Assembly (NCBI GenBank): GCA_964489525.1
Contig: CAZAYY010000030.1
Location: 1 to 49,129, forward strand
DNA: 49,129 nt
Source of the DNA: CAZAYY01 sp964489525
GTDB taxonomy: Bacteria > Chloroflexota > Anaerolineae > Anaerolineales > JABWBV01
Reading direction: 5' to 3'
The first letter of the stretch is position 1; each line of letters begins with the position of its first letter. Both the position numbers and the translations under genes were made by a program. The notes beneath the pieces are model-generated. The model worked only from the letters and a program-made list of their open reading frames with translations, ran no database searches and was not told the DNA's origin. Shown here in pieces: positions 26,087-35,578 of this stretch.

Positions 26087-28278
26087 ACCAGCCCATTGAA
26101 CCTACCCTGCCTGCAAAACCCATCCTGGTTGTCCGGGGGTTAAACGCAGACTACCAGGTCCAGGGAGGCTGGGTTAACGCGGTGCGCGATGTCTCGCTTG
26201 CAGTTTACCCCGGGCAGGTGTATGGATTGGTGGGCGAAAGCGGCTCCGGAAAAACCACGCTGGCCTACAGTATCTTCCGGGCACTGCCCCCAGGCGGGCG
26301 CATCCAGGCCGATCAGGTTTTATTGAATAATGTAGATATTTTTTCCATGCCTGGCGAAGAACTGCGCCAGATTTGGGGAACCAAAGTTGCTTTTGTGCCG
26401 CAGCAAACCCAATCGGCCTTGAACCCATCCATGCGCATCGGGCAGCAGGTGGCCGAGGGGTTGGTTCTGCGTTTGGGGTTAAGCCGCGAAGCAGCCAGGG
26501 AGCAAACCCTGACCTTGCTCCAGGCTGTCCGGCTCCCGTACCCGGCCCAGGCCGCTGCAGCATACCCCCACCAACTGAGCGGGGGTATGCTGCAGCGGGT
26601 GTTGGTGGCCATGGCCCTCAGCCTGGAACCGGAACTGCTGGTGTTAGACGAACCCACCGCCAACCTGGATGTAACCACCCAGGCCGGCATTCTGGCGCTG
26701 TTAAAAGAACTGGTGGAAACCCGCCAACTGGCCGCGATTTTCATCACCCACGACCTGGGGCTGGTTTCAGAAATGTGCCAACAGGCAGCGGTGTTATATG
26801 CCGGGGAACTGGTGGAAGAAGGGCCAACCGAACGCATCCTTACCAGGCCCAGGCATCCCTACACCCAGGCACTGCTGGCCAGCCAGCCCCGGCCGGGGTT
26901 TCGCAAAACCGATGGACGACTGGAGGATATTCCCGGCAATGTGCCCCCACTCGGCAGCCGCCCAAAGGGGTGTGTGTTTGCACCGCGCTGTGCATTTGCC
27001 CGACCCGATTGTGTGGAAACCCGCCCCCACCTCGAAAGCCTTGGAAACATCCCGGAAACCGGGCAAACGGTGCACGGCCAACAGCGCGTGCGCTGCCATC
27101 ACTGGGAAGAAATCTGGCAACATCGCCAATCCGTTTCTGCTCCCCTGCGGGTCGAGCAGGTTGCCCTTGCCCAAGTGGAAAAAGCATCTTTTCCCGGCCA
27201 ACCTGCAAAACCGCTGTTGGTGGTAGACAGGCTCGATGTGGTTTTCCCACGGCCAAAGCCGGGAACCCACGCCGTTCGCAAGGCCACACTATCTATCCAA
27301 CCCGGGCAAACCCTGGGGTTGGTGGGTGAAAGCGGCAGTGGGAAAACCACCCTGGCCAGGGCGATTTTGGGGTTGGTAAAACCAGCAAGCGGGCACACCC
27401 GCCTGGAAGGGACAAATCTGCCCGTCGAACTGCACAGCCGTTCAAAAAATGTCCTGAAAGACCTGCAATATGTTTTCCAGAACCCTGGCGAAGCGCTCAA
27501 CCCCTACCGTCGAGTGGGGGAGATTCTTGCCCGCCCGCTTCAGCGCCTGGCGGGAATGACACCCCAGGCAGCCGCCCAAAAAGCCCGCGAACTGCTCGCC
27601 CTGGTGCGCCTGCCCCCGGATTACGCCCGGCGCCGCCCTTCCCAATTGAGCGGGGGTGAGAAACAGCGGGTAGCGATTGCCAGGGCCATAGCCACCCGGC
27701 CCAGGCTGTTGGTTGCAGATGAAGCCGTTTCAGCCCTGGATGTCTCTATCCAGGCATCCATTCTGAACCTGCTTAACGATTTGCAAACCGAACTGGGCAA
27801 CGCCCTGCTGTTCATCTCCCACGACCTGGGCGTGGTGGGCTACCTGGCCGATGAGGCCGCTGTTATGTACCAGGGCAGTTTGGTTGAAGCTTCCCCGGCA
27901 GAAACGCTGTTCACGCCCCCGCACCACCCGTACACCCGTTTGCTGTTGGATTCGATACCCACTGCAAAACTGCGAAACCAGGCACTCCCCGGCGAGATCG
28001 AGGCAGCCAACGCCGTCTCCATACATTTGAGAACGCCTCATGTTGACATACCAAAAGAAAGCCAACTTCCAACGGGCCAGCACCCCAATAATCCAGGCTC
28101 GCCCAACCCAGGGTGCCCCTTCGAAAACCGCTGCCCCCACTCGCTGGGTGCCGTGTGCCAAAACCAGGCGCCACCCTGGCAAACCAGCCCTGAAGGCAAG
28201 CAAATTGCCTGCCATATCCCGCTGGAAGAACTGGCTTCCCGCCAGGCCCTGCCGGGAAAAGCGGAGATTTCAACATGA
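26083..28278 (+). CDS. Fused ABC importer ATPase (DppD-DppF type)
   Basis: A 731-residue protein with two complete nucleotide-binding domains in one chain. The first has GESGSGKT, LSGGMLQR and LLVLDEPTANLD; the second has GESGSGKT, LSGGEKQR and LLVADEAVSALD. Each ends with the oligopeptide-transporter C-terminal Cys motif (CVFAPRCAFARPDC and CPFENRCPHSLGAVC). In the second domain the usual EPTSALD is EAVSALD, a conservative change that keeps the catalytic glutamate. It overlaps both permease genes by ATGA. A single-chain pair of ATPases is common in this transporter class. Confidence 0.93.
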   Translation: MNQPIEPTLPAKPILVVRGLNADYQVQGGWVNAVRDVSLAVYPGQVYGLVGESGSGKTTLAYSIFRALPPGGRIQADQVLLNNVDIFSMPGEELRQIWGTKVAFVPQQTQSALNPSMRIGQQVAEGLVLRLGLSREAAREQTLTLLQAVRLPYPAQAAAAYPHQLSGGMLQRVLVAMALSLEPELLVLDEPTANLDVTTQAGILALLKELVETRQLAAIFITHDLGLVSEMCQQAAVLYAGELVEEGPTERILTRPRHPYTQALLASQPRPGFRKTDGRLEDIPGNVPPLGSRPKGCVFAPRCAFARPDCVETRPHLESLGNIPETGQTVHGQQRVRCHHWEEIWQHRQSVSAPLRVEQVALAQVEKASFPGQPAKPLLVVDRLDVVFPRPKPGTHAVRKATLSIQPGQTLGLVGESGSGKTTLARAILGLVKPASGHTRLEGTNLPVELHSRSKNVLKDLQYVFQNPGEALNPYRRVGEILARPLQRLAGMTPQAAAQKARELLALVRLPPDYARRRPSQLSGGEKQRVAIARAIATRPRLLVADEAVSALDVSIQASILNLLNDLQTELGNALLFISHDLGVVGYLADEAAVMYQGSLVEASPAETLFTPPHHPYTRLLLDSIPTAKLRNQALPGEIEAANAVSIHLRTPHVDIPKESQLPTGQHPNNPGSPNPGCPFENRCPHSLGAVCQNQAPPWQTSPEGKQIACHIPLEELASRQALPGKAEIST

Positions 28279-29219
28279 GCCGCTACCTTTTGCGCAGAGC
28301 GGGTTTTGCCATCCTCACCCTGCTGCTCACCTCGTTAATCATCCTGGCGATCACCCAATTTATTCCCGGGGACGTTGCCCGGGTGATTTTAGGCCGGGAA
28401 GCCGGCGAAGCAGCCCTGGAGGCTTTTCGCGAAACTTACGGGCTGAACGACCCCATCCTGGTGCAGTATGGGCGCTGGGTTTGGAATTTCCTCCAGGGGG
28501 ATTGGGGCGAATCGCTCAGCCTGCGCACGCCCATTCGCGACCTGCTGTTAAGCCGGATGCGCAACTCGGCCATCCTGGCAGCCCTCACCCTGGTTTTGGC
28601 GGTTCCGGTTTCGCTCTTTCTTGGGGCGCTGGCCGGGCTGAACGAAAACCGCCTTCCCGACCACCTGACCAGCATCCTGGCGCTGGCTTTTGTGGGCTTA
28701 CCTGAGTTTGTCACGGGCATTTTGCTGATCCAAATCTTCGGGCGCTGGCTGGGTTGGCTGCCCACCAGCGCTGCCTTCTCACCGGGCGCTCCACTGGCCG
28801 AAATGCTGCCCGCCACCGTGCTGCCTGCGCTCACCGCGACGCTCGTGCTGGTGGCTTATATTGCGCGCCTGGTGCGGGCCGGGGTGGTGGAAGAATTGAA
28901 ACAGCCTTATGTTCGCACGGCCTTGCTCAAGGGATTATCCTACCGGGTGGTGGTGGTCCGGCATGTGCTGCGCAACGCTTTGCTGCCCGCCATCACGGTG
29001 ATTGCCATCAGCCTGGGCTGGCTGATGGGCGGGCTGATTGTGATTGAGAATTTCTATAACTTCCCCGGTGTGGGCCGCCTGCTGCTGCTGGCCATTGACC
29101 GGCGGGACATTCCCCTGATGCAGGCCATCGCCATGGTTACGGTGCTGGCCTACACCCTGGCCAACCTGGCCGCCGATTTGATGTACGCCTGGCTGAACCC
29201 GCGGGTAAGATTGGACTAA
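28275..29219 (+). CDS. ABC importer permease, DppB-like
   Basis: A 314-residue permease, about six transmembrane segments, with the DppB N-terminal motif YLLRRAGFAILTLLLTS and the loop EELKQPYVRTALLKGLSYRV, which contacts the ATPases. It comes last in the operon (binding protein, DppC, fused ATPase, DppB), whereas B before C is the common order. Its stop overlaps the stop of the convergent Mut7-C gene. Confidence 0.92.
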   Translation: MSRYLLRRAGFAILTLLLTSLIILAITQFIPGDVARVILGREAGEAALEAFRETYGLNDPILVQYGRWVWNFLQGDWGESLSLRTPIRDLLLSRMRNSAILAALTLVLAVPVSLFLGALAGLNENRLPDHLTSILALAFVGLPEFVTGILLIQIFGRWLGWLPTSAAFSPGAPLAEMLPATVLPALTATLVLVAYIARLVRAGVVEELKQPYVRTALLKGLSYRVVVVRHVLRNALLPAITVIAISLGWLMGGLIVIENFYNFPGVGRLLLLAIDRRDIPLMQAIAMVTVLAYTLANLAADLMYAWLNPRVRLD

Positions 29220-29938
29220 GCCGGTGGCAAACCCTCCAACCAATTTATCAGCTTTTGTTGGTGCGAACCGCGCCAGTACACCTGGCCGCAGGCTTCGCAG
29301 CGGTGAAATTCATCAAAATAGCGGCGGGTGAGCGGCTCAAGTTGATCGAGAACATCATCTTTTGATACATATTGAAGCATTCCGTTGCAGTTTACACATC
29401 TTGTAAATGGTGTTGCACAAGAGCGCAAATCGTAACGGCGAAGAACTTGCAGAAGCTGCACCTGGGGATTAGACGAGCGCACCAGGCAGCCCTGCACCAC
29501 CTGTTTGCGCATCAACAACCCCCGGTCGCGACTGAGCAAGATGCGCCCCTCGTTGGCAGCCCTTTCGGCCAGGTCGGGGTCGTCCACATCGTTGAAATAG
29601 AGGCTGTCAAACCCCAAAAGCCGCAGCGCATGGGCCAGTTTGCCCAGGTGTGTGTCCAGGATAAAACGCGGCATTTGCGTTGGAGAAGCCCCCTCTTTCA
29701 CAGGAAATATCTCAACCCGGGTGCCGCCGGGCGCCGTCGAATCGAGATGGGTTGGCAGCCCATTGACCCACACCTCCCCCACCTCGGTGTGGGGAATGCC
29801 CAGGGATTCCACCAGGTGTTTGATGGATTGGCCATCCGGGAACGACAGGGTCAGCGCTGGCTGCCCGCGCCCCCGGCGGAGCAGCGTATCCAGGTCAGGA
29901 TGGAATACAAACGCTGCCTGGGGCACGGCAACCCTCAA
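29216..29938 (-). CDS. Mut7-C RNase-domain protein with ubiquitin-like N-terminus
   Basis: The reading frame continues far upstream with no plausible domain, so I place the start at a TTG (29938-29936) that overlaps the stop of the DMT-family gene as TTGA, giving 240 residues. The N-terminal 85 residues match the Mut7-C ubiquitin-like domain (ending in VEIFPVKEGA). The Mut7-C PIN-like domain follows (RFILDTHLGKLAHALRLLGF, then DPDLAERAANEGRILLSRDRGLL with conserved acidic residues). Two CxxC pairs (CVNC and CEAC) form a zinc ribbon. A role in RNA processing or degradation is inferred from the family. Confidence 0.8.
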   Translation of the reverse strand: MRVAVPQAAFVFHPDLDTLLRRGRGQPALTLSFPDGQSIKHLVESLGIPHTEVGEVWVNGLPTHLDSTAPGGTRVEIFPVKEGASPTQMPRFILDTHLGKLAHALRLLGFDSLYFNDVDDPDLAERAANEGRILLSRDRGLLMRKQVVQGCLVRSSNPQVQLLQVLRRYDLRSCATPFTRCVNCNGMLQYVSKDDVLDQLEPLTRRYFDEFHRCEACGQVYWRGSHQQKLINWLEGLPPA

Positions 29939-30855
29939 CCGGACGGCCTGGGCTGCCAGGAAACCAGCAGCACGCCGCAAATAACCAGAGCCGCCCCCGC
30001 AATTTGGATGGGTGCAAGCCGTTCGGCCAAAAAGAGATAAGAAAGGGTTGGCGCAAAAAGAACTTCCACAGTAAGTACAACGCTGGCAACACTGGCCTGG
30101 ATGTACTTCAACGCAGAGATATATAGAAAAAAGCCGAGGAAAGATGCACCCAAGACCAGCGCACCGAAATTCAGGAGCATGGCCGGGTTCACCTGGATCC
30201 GGCTTCCCGCGGCCAGCTGAAAAGGCAGCAGGGTAAGCGCCGCAAATCCAAAAGCATATGCCAGAATGACCAGGGGATCGTACCCACCGGCGAGTTTTTT
30301 GCCGACGAGGCTGAAAGTGCCGTGGGTCAGGGCAGAAGCAACACCAATTGCCAACCCCGGCACAGCAAGCCCGGCATCGCCCCCCTGGCCCTCCATGCCG
30401 GAAACCAGGGCCACCCCGGCCAGGGTCAACACCAATGCGCCGCCTTTGCGCCAGGTTGCCGGTTCGTTTAGAAAAAGAATGGCTGCCAGAGAGACAAACA
30501 CCGGGGCAATATATACCAGCACTGTGGCTGCCGAAACGCCATTCACCAACACCGATAAATTCCACAACACATGAAAAGCCCCAATGCCCACCGCTCCCAT
30601 CACGAAAAACCAGCGCAGGTCCCGGAACGCCACCCGCAGCGCAGCCGGCCGGGTGAGCACAACAGCCAGGATAAAGCATAGGGCTGTGGCCAGGTCGCGC
30701 CAGAAAGCCAGTCCCAGGGCGGTCATCCCTCCCGCTTCTGCCGCGCCATGCACAAAAATCCCTGAAGTAGACCAGGTGAAAGCAGCCGCCAGGAGCAGCC
30801 CAAAGCCGCTCAGCCTCGGCGTGAATATTGCATGGAGTTTTGAGTTTTCAGGCAT
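29935..30855 (-). CDS. DMT-superfamily permease (EamA type)
   Basis: A 306-residue protein of ten hydrophobic segments in two EamA repeats (about residues 14-140 and 160-300). The family exports or imports small metabolites such as amino acids or drugs. The second repeat is well preserved (LVLGASFLGFFLYISALKYI). A weak -10 (TAGATT) lies 6 bases before the ATG. Its stop is shared with the downstream Mut7-C start by TTGA overlap. Confidence 0.88.
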   Translation of the reverse strand: MPENSKLHAIFTPRLSGFGLLLAAAFTWSTSGIFVHGAAEAGGMTALGLAFWRDLATALCFILAVVLTRPAALRVAFRDLRWFFVMGAVGIGAFHVLWNLSVLVNGVSAATVLVYIAPVFVSLAAILFLNEPATWRKGGALVLTLAGVALVSGMEGQGGDAGLAVPGLAIGVASALTHGTFSLVGKKLAGGYDPLVILAYAFGFAALTLLPFQLAAGSRIQVNPAMLLNFGALVLGASFLGFFLYISALKYIQASVASVVLTVEVLFAPTLSYLFLAERLAPIQIAGAALVICGVLLVSWQPRPSG

Positions 30856-30913
30856 GGCATAAATCTACACCCCATGGCAAAAAAATGCAATGGCAGAATC
30901 AGGAAGCAAACAG

Positions 30914-30948
30914 GGACAAATGTCCCCCAAATTTGGGGACATTTGTCC
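30914..30948. repeat. 35-bp palindrome between divergent genes
   Basis: Arms GGACAAATGTCCCC (30914-30927) and GGGGACATTTGTCC (30935-30948) pair fully around a 7-base centre. Each arm is itself nearly palindromic. It sits in the gap between the DMT permease (minus) and MetV-MetF (plus) genes and could be a regulator site or a hairpin repeat. The remainder of 30856-31139 shows no gene. Confidence 0.55.
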
Positions 30949-31139
30949 GTACCCGGAAAAATTCACACAGATATACTGGTAGTGGTACCTTATGATAACT
31001 GTGAGGTTACCAGGAGCGTGGAACCTGCCTCCATCATGCCAACAGAAGCACAGCCGCCCAAAAACCTGAATGCTTCACCACCTTTTGGCCATCTCACGAA
31101 ACAAAGACCCTCAACTTTTGTTGTTCCAGGAGTAAACCC

Positions 31140-32639
31140 ATGCCCATTTTCTCGCCCCGCCGTTACCAACCCCCGTTTTACCCGGTTTCTCGCGAAGGGG
31201 AGACCCTGGTTGATAAGGTATTCACGCCCTTTGAACGTGCAGTGAAGGGGGCGCTGTTTGGCTGCCGGATGTGCGGCAACTGCATTTTGCAGGAAACTGC
31301 CTTCATCTGCCCGATGACCTGCCCCAAAGGGCTGCGCAATGGGCTTTGCGGTGGAGCCACGCCGGAACGCTGCGAGGTGGACCCCACCCGCCCGTGCACG
31401 TGGTACAAAATTTACGAACGCGCCGAAAAAATGGGGCGGCTGGACAGCCTGCTGGAAATCAATGCCCCGATTGACGGCAGCAACGCCGGCAAAGAAACCT
31501 GGCTGCGCATGGTCAAAACCTGGAAAGAACGCGGCAAGGGGCCGCGCCCGGTGGAATTTTTCACCAACCGGCCAAAATTCAAAGAAGAATGGGATCACCT
31601 TTTTTATGATGTTCGCCAGCCTTCCTGGTGGCAGGGCGATTCGGTTTACCACCCCGCCAAGTATGAAAAACCCGTATCCCTGCTGGAAGCCAACCTGAAA
31701 AGCGGTCACTTCACCATCACAGCCGAAATTGCCCCGCCGTTAGGGGCTTCGGGCAGCCCGATTGAAAAGAAAGTATGTTGCCTGAAGGGGCACGTGGTGG
31801 CGGCCAACTTTACCGATAACGCTTCCGCTTCAGCCCGCATGAACAGCATGGCTTCCAGCAAAATCTGCCTGGATGCGGGCATGGAGCCGATTATGCAGCT
31901 GCAGGCGCGCGACCGCAGCCGGGTGATTATCGAAGCCGACGCCCTGGGCGCCGCCGGGTTGGGCATTCACAACATCCTCTGCCTGACCGGCGATCACCAC
32001 CGCTTTGGCCCTTCCCCCATGGTCAAACCCGACCAGTTCGATATGGACGCCATTGAGGTGTTGTGGATGCTGCGCCGGATGCGCGACGAAGGCATTTACC
32101 TGGATGGCCGCGAAATCAAGCAGCGCCCGATGTGGTTCCTGGGGGCAGCGGCTTCCCCGTTCGGTGCACCGCCCAAGTACGAAGCCATCCGGGCCGAGAA
32201 GAAAATTAATGCCGGGGCACAGTTCATCCAAACCCAACCGATTTTCGATTACGAACGCTTCACCGATTGGCTGGAAGCACTGGACAAACGCAATCTGCTT
32301 GAAAAGGTCTATATCCTGGCAGGGGTGGTGCCGCTAAAGAGCGCCAAGGCCGCCCATTTTATGGCCGATGAAGTGCCAGGCGTGGTGATTCCAAAAGAAA
32401 TTGTGGACCGTATGGATGCCGCCGGAGACAAAGACGGCCAGCAAGCCGAAGGCATTAAGATTACCCTGGAATTGATTGAAAAACTTAAGAACACCCCCGG
32501 TCTGAATGGCATTCACTTCATGGCGGTTCACTGGGAAGAGATCGTGCCGGAACTGATTGCCAAAGCCGGACTGCCGCTGCCAATCATCACTGAGCTACCA
32601 GCAGCCCCTAAAAAGGAGAAACTGCCGGTAGCAGCCTGA
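31140..32639 (+). CDS. MetV-MetF fusion: methylenetetrahydrofolate reductase with N-terminal Cys-rich domain
   Basis: A 499-residue protein. Residues 1-130 carry a Cys-rich metal/cluster domain (CRMCGNC, then CPMTCPKGLRNGLCGG and further Cys) like MetV or the C-terminal domain of MTHFR-type proteins. From about residue 180 is a MetF TIM barrel (ITAEIAPPLGA, LCLTGDHHRFG, FIQTQPIFDYERF, GVVPLKSAK). MetF interconverts methylene- and methyl-THF; MetV with MetF is typical of ferredoxin- or NADH-linked reductases in anaerobes. An AGGAG site precedes the ATG. Nearby folate-linked genes include the cyclodeaminase. Confidence 0.85.
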   Translation: MPIFSPRRYQPPFYPVSREGETLVDKVFTPFERAVKGALFGCRMCGNCILQETAFICPMTCPKGLRNGLCGGATPERCEVDPTRPCTWYKIYERAEKMGRLDSLLEINAPIDGSNAGKETWLRMVKTWKERGKGPRPVEFFTNRPKFKEEWDHLFYDVRQPSWWQGDSVYHPAKYEKPVSLLEANLKSGHFTITAEIAPPLGASGSPIEKKVCCLKGHVVAANFTDNASASARMNSMASSKICLDAGMEPIMQLQARDRSRVIIEADALGAAGLGIHNILCLTGDHHRFGPSPMVKPDQFDMDAIEVLWMLRRMRDEGIYLDGREIKQRPMWFLGAAASPFGAPPKYEAIRAEKKINAGAQFIQTQPIFDYERFTDWLEALDKRNLLEKVYILAGVVPLKSAKAAHFMADEVPGVVIPKEIVDRMDAAGDKDGQQAEGIKITLELIEKLKNTPGLNGIHFMAVHWEEIVPELIAKAGLPLPIITELPAAPKKEKLPVAA

Positions 32640-32698
32640 CAACAGGACTGGGGCAGCGAAAAACCCCTGACCTGTAACGCCTCCCGGGTTTTGGTAAC

Positions 32699-32732
32699 GC
32701 ATGCGGGCGGCTGAGCCGCCCGCATGCTTGTT
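32699..32732. terminator. Hairpin between convergent genes
   Basis: GCATGCGGGCGGC (32699-32711) pairs with GCCGCCCGCATGC (32715-32727) around a 3-base loop, followed by TTGTTT on the plus strand. It lies between MetV-MetF and the ATPase gene ending at 32743. Its T-run is weak but usable for the plus strand. Confidence 0.7.
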
Positions 32733-32742
32733 TAACCGTGAT

Positions 32743-33852
32743 TTACTCCACCAGGGTGTGCACGTCTTCCGGGTCGCACCAGGCCATGACCCGGTCTCCG
32801 GGAGAATACTCGCCAATCACCGTATCTTTGGTGTTTTGGACGCGCACGGCCAGCTTTTCACCGGTGTTGAGGCGCACGGTAAAGCGGGTGTCTGTACCCA
32901 GATAGACCATCTCTTCAAGCGTACCATGCACCGTAAACAGGGTTGGGGCGGATTCATCCCCATTAAATGAGACGAATAAGCGTTCAGGACGAACGCTAAG
33001 CGTAACATTTTGGTCTGGGGTCAGTTCCAGGTTGCTGCGGGTTACGGTAACCAGCTCGCCAGCCACCAATGCGGTCATATAATCTTCTTGAAACCCAACC
33101 ACCACTGCCTTGAGAAAATTGGTCTCACCAATAAAATCGGCCACAAACCGGGTGGCCGGGCGTTCGTAAATTTCCACTGGCTCCGCCACCTGCAGCAAGT
33201 AGCCCTCGTTCATCACCGCAATGCGGTTAGACATGGTCAGGGCTTCTTCCTGGTCGTGGGTGACGTAAATAAAGGTGGTTTCAACCTGGGTTTGCAGGTG
33301 TTTCAGTTCATACTGCATCTGCTTGCGCAGTTTCAGGTCCAGCGCCCCAAGCGGCTCATCCAGCAGGAGCACTTCAGGTTCGTTGACCAGGGCACGCGCC
33401 AGCGCCACCCGCTGCTGCTGACCCCCGGAAAGCTCGGCAGGTTTGCGGCTGGCGTATGCATTCATCCGCACCAGTGCCAGGGCTTCGGCCACCCGCCGTT
33501 TGCGTTCCTGGGCATTCACGCGCTTGACCACCAGGCCATAGGCCACATTCTGCTCAACAGTAAGGTGGGGAAACAGCGCATAGTTTTGGAATACTGTGTT
33601 CACCGGGCGTTTGTAGGGCGGAATATCGTTAGACAGTTTGCCCAGAATGAGCACTTCACCGGATGTGGGGGTTTCGAACCCGGCAATCATGCGCAGCGTG
33701 GTGGTTTTTCCACAACCCGAAGGCCCCAAGAGGGTGAAAAACTCACCCTGCTTGATTTGCAAACTGATTTCCTGAACGGCCGCAACACCGCTCTCTTCCT
33801 TCGCAGAATAAACTTTGCGCACGTTGCGCAGCTCAACAGCAAATTCAGACAT
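32743..33852 (-). CDS. potA: Spermidine/putrescine-type ABC ATPase (PotA-like)
   Basis: A 369-residue ATPase of the PotA/CysA class. Walker A is GPSGCGKT, the signature is LSGGQQQR, Walker B is EVLLLDEPLGALD and the switch is THDQEEALT. A C-terminal TOBE-like regulatory domain begins near residue 280. It is the last gene of the pot-like operon, after a 30-base gap. The substrate class is inferred from the whole operon (polyamine-like); other organic cations or related compounds are possible. Confidence 0.9.
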   Translation of the reverse strand: MSEFAVELRNVRKVYSAKEESGVAAVQEISLQIKQGEFFTLLGPSGCGKTTTLRMIAGFETPTSGEVLILGKLSNDIPPYKRPVNTVFQNYALFPHLTVEQNVAYGLVVKRVNAQERKRRVAEALALVRMNAYASRKPAELSGGQQQRVALARALVNEPEVLLLDEPLGALDLKLRKQMQYELKHLQTQVETTFIYVTHDQEEALTMSNRIAVMNEGYLLQVAEPVEIYERPATRFVADFIGETNFLKAVVVGFQEDYMTALVAGELVTVTRSNLELTPDQNVTLSVRPERLFVSFNGDESAPTLFTVHGTLEEMVYLGTDTRFTVRLNTGEKLAVRVQNTKDTVIGEYSPGDRVMAWCDPEDVHTLVE

Positions 33853-33882
33853 CTACAAGCTCCTCAATCAAAGAATGGCCGG

Positions 33883-34686
33883 TCAGCGCCGGGGCTTTTG
33901 GGGCTGACCGATGCGGCGCAGCCATTCGGTAAACAATAACAAGGCCACGGAAACCACCATAACTATCGAAGCCAGGGTAATCACCAATGGCAGCCGCTTG
34001 GGGAAACGCAGTTGGGAATAAAGGTACACAGGCAGGGTATTATCGGTGCCGGTCAGAAAGAATGAGAGGGCGAACTCATCAAACGAAGTGGTAAAGGAAG
34101 AAAGAAAACCCGCCAGCAGCGCCGGGGCGGCAATGGGCAGCGTAACCCTGAAAAGGGTTTCCCAATAGGTCGCCCCTAAATCCATCGAGGCTTCTTCCAG
34201 GTTTTTCTCAAACCCTGCCAGGCGGGCGGAGACAATCAGCATAACATAGGGAATATTGATCAGGATATGCCCGGCACCCACGGTCCACAGCGATAGCGGG
34301 ATACCCACTGCGTTAAACAGGATGAGCATGGCCACCCCTAAAACCACATAGGGAATCACCAGCGGCAGGGTACCGATGCTGACAAACAAGTCGCGCCCGG
34401 GAAACTTAAAGCGGGTAATGGCAATCGCCGCCATTGCGCCCAGGATGGTCGAACCCAGGGATGAAAAAAAAGCAACCAAAAGGCTGTTGCCCACAGCTTT
34501 GAGCAGTTCATCCGCCTGGAACAACTGGCGATACCATTCCAGGGTAAAGCCTTTGAGCGGAAAACTCATCACCGGGGAATCATTGAATGAGAAAATCACC
34601 AGTAAAATGATGGGCAGGTATAAAAACAAACCCAGGAACAGGTAATAAAACAAACCGGGGGAGAGCAGGGCTTTAAGGCGCAGCAT
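33883..34686 (-). CDS. potC: Spermidine/putrescine-type ABC permease (PotC-like)
   Basis: A 267-residue permease with six transmembrane segments and the BPD loop EASMDLGATYWETLFRVTLP. It matches the PotC/PotB heterodimer pattern (FNDSPVMSFPLKGFTLEWY near the N terminus). Only one base separates it from the preceding potB stop. Confidence 0.9.
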   Translation of the reverse strand: MLRLKALLSPGLFYYLFLGLFLYLPIILLVIFSFNDSPVMSFPLKGFTLEWYRQLFQADELLKAVGNSLLVAFFSSLGSTILGAMAAIAITRFKFPGRDLFVSIGTLPLVIPYVVLGVAMLILFNAVGIPLSLWTVGAGHILINIPYVMLIVSARLAGFEKNLEEASMDLGATYWETLFRVTLPIAAPALLAGFLSSFTTSFDEFALSFFLTGTDNTLPVYLYSQLRFPKRLPLVITLASIVMVVSVALLLFTEWLRRIGQPQKPRR

Positions 34687-34687
34687 A

Positions 34688-35539
34688 TCAGTATCCTGAA
34701 TACTCGGTAATTTTGACGAAACGAGTGATGATAAAGGTAAGCAGCAAGACCAGCACCAACATCACCATGCTCATCAACGCACCCAGAGGCCAGTTGAGCG
34801 CCCGGACAAACTGGTCCTGGATCAGATTGCCATACATAATGCCCTGCGCACCGCCCACCAGGGATGGGGTGACCCATTCACCTATGGTGGGAATAAAAAC
34901 AAAGAAAAAGGCCGAGGCCACCCCGGGCATGCTCAGGGGCAGCGTAACCCGCAAAAAAGTTTCCCAAAAGGGGCTGCCCAGGTCTGCTGAGGCTTCGAGC
35001 AGGCGTTTGTCAATTCGCTCCAGCGCCGAAAAAATCGGCAGCACGGCAAAAGGAATCCAGACGTACACCAGGGTAATCACCACAGCGGTGCGGTTATACA
35101 GCAAAGCTGGCAGGGCTTCACTGGTGATACCGGCGGAAATCAGCAGGTTGTTCAACAGGCCATTGTTGCCCAGGATAATTTTCCAGGAAAGGATGCGCAG
35201 CAGGTAGCTTGTCCAGGCTGGGGCAATCAGCAGGGTAAGCAGCACCATGCGCATCCGGCCCACCCGAAATACCAGGAAATAGGCAATCGGGTAGGCCAGG
35301 ATGACCGATAGAATCGCGGTTTCGGCAGCCAGGAAGGTGGATTCAAACAGCAAGCCCTGGTAGCTGCGGTTTTGCAAAAAGGTGTTCAACGCGGCCAGAC
35401 TGAACTGCTGGCTGGCCGCGCCAAACGAACCGGAACGAAAACTATACACTGCCATGATTCCCACGGGAATCACAAACAGCAGCAAAATCCACACCGCCGG
35501 GGGTGTGATCAAAATGGCAAGACGCAGGCGGTTCTTCAC
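34688..35539 (-). CDS. potB: Spermidine/putrescine-type ABC permease (PotB-like)
   Basis: A 283-residue permease with six transmembrane segments. The BPD loop is EASADLGSPFWETFLRVTLPLS and the helix SYLLRILSWKIILGNNGLLN is typical of PotB. The ribosome binding region overlaps the space after potD, 39 bases. It pairs with the PotC-like protein. Confidence 0.9.
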   Translation of the reverse strand: MKNRLRLAILITPPAVWILLLFVIPVGIMAVYSFRSGSFGAASQQFSLAALNTFLQNRSYQGLLFESTFLAAETAILSVILAYPIAYFLVFRVGRMRMVLLTLLIAPAWTSYLLRILSWKIILGNNGLLNNLLISAGITSEALPALLYNRTAVVITLVYVWIPFAVLPIFSALERIDKRLLEASADLGSPFWETFLRVTLPLSMPGVASAFFFVFIPTIGEWVTPSLVGGAQGIMYGNLIQDQFVRALNWPLGALMSMVMLVLVLLLTFIITRFVKITEYSGY

Positions 35540-35578
35540 TGGCTTATCAGGGCGAAGTTAAATCAACCAGGCTGCGGC

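Noticed and set aside
29939..30679. Upstream extension of the Mut7-C reading frame by about 245 codons
   Set aside because: It lies in another frame of the well-supported DMT permease gene on the same strand and shows no domain; the Mut7-C protein begins near 29938.
32699..32727. Hairpin as a strong terminator for the minus strand
   Set aside because: No T-run follows in that direction; only the plus strand has TTGTTT.
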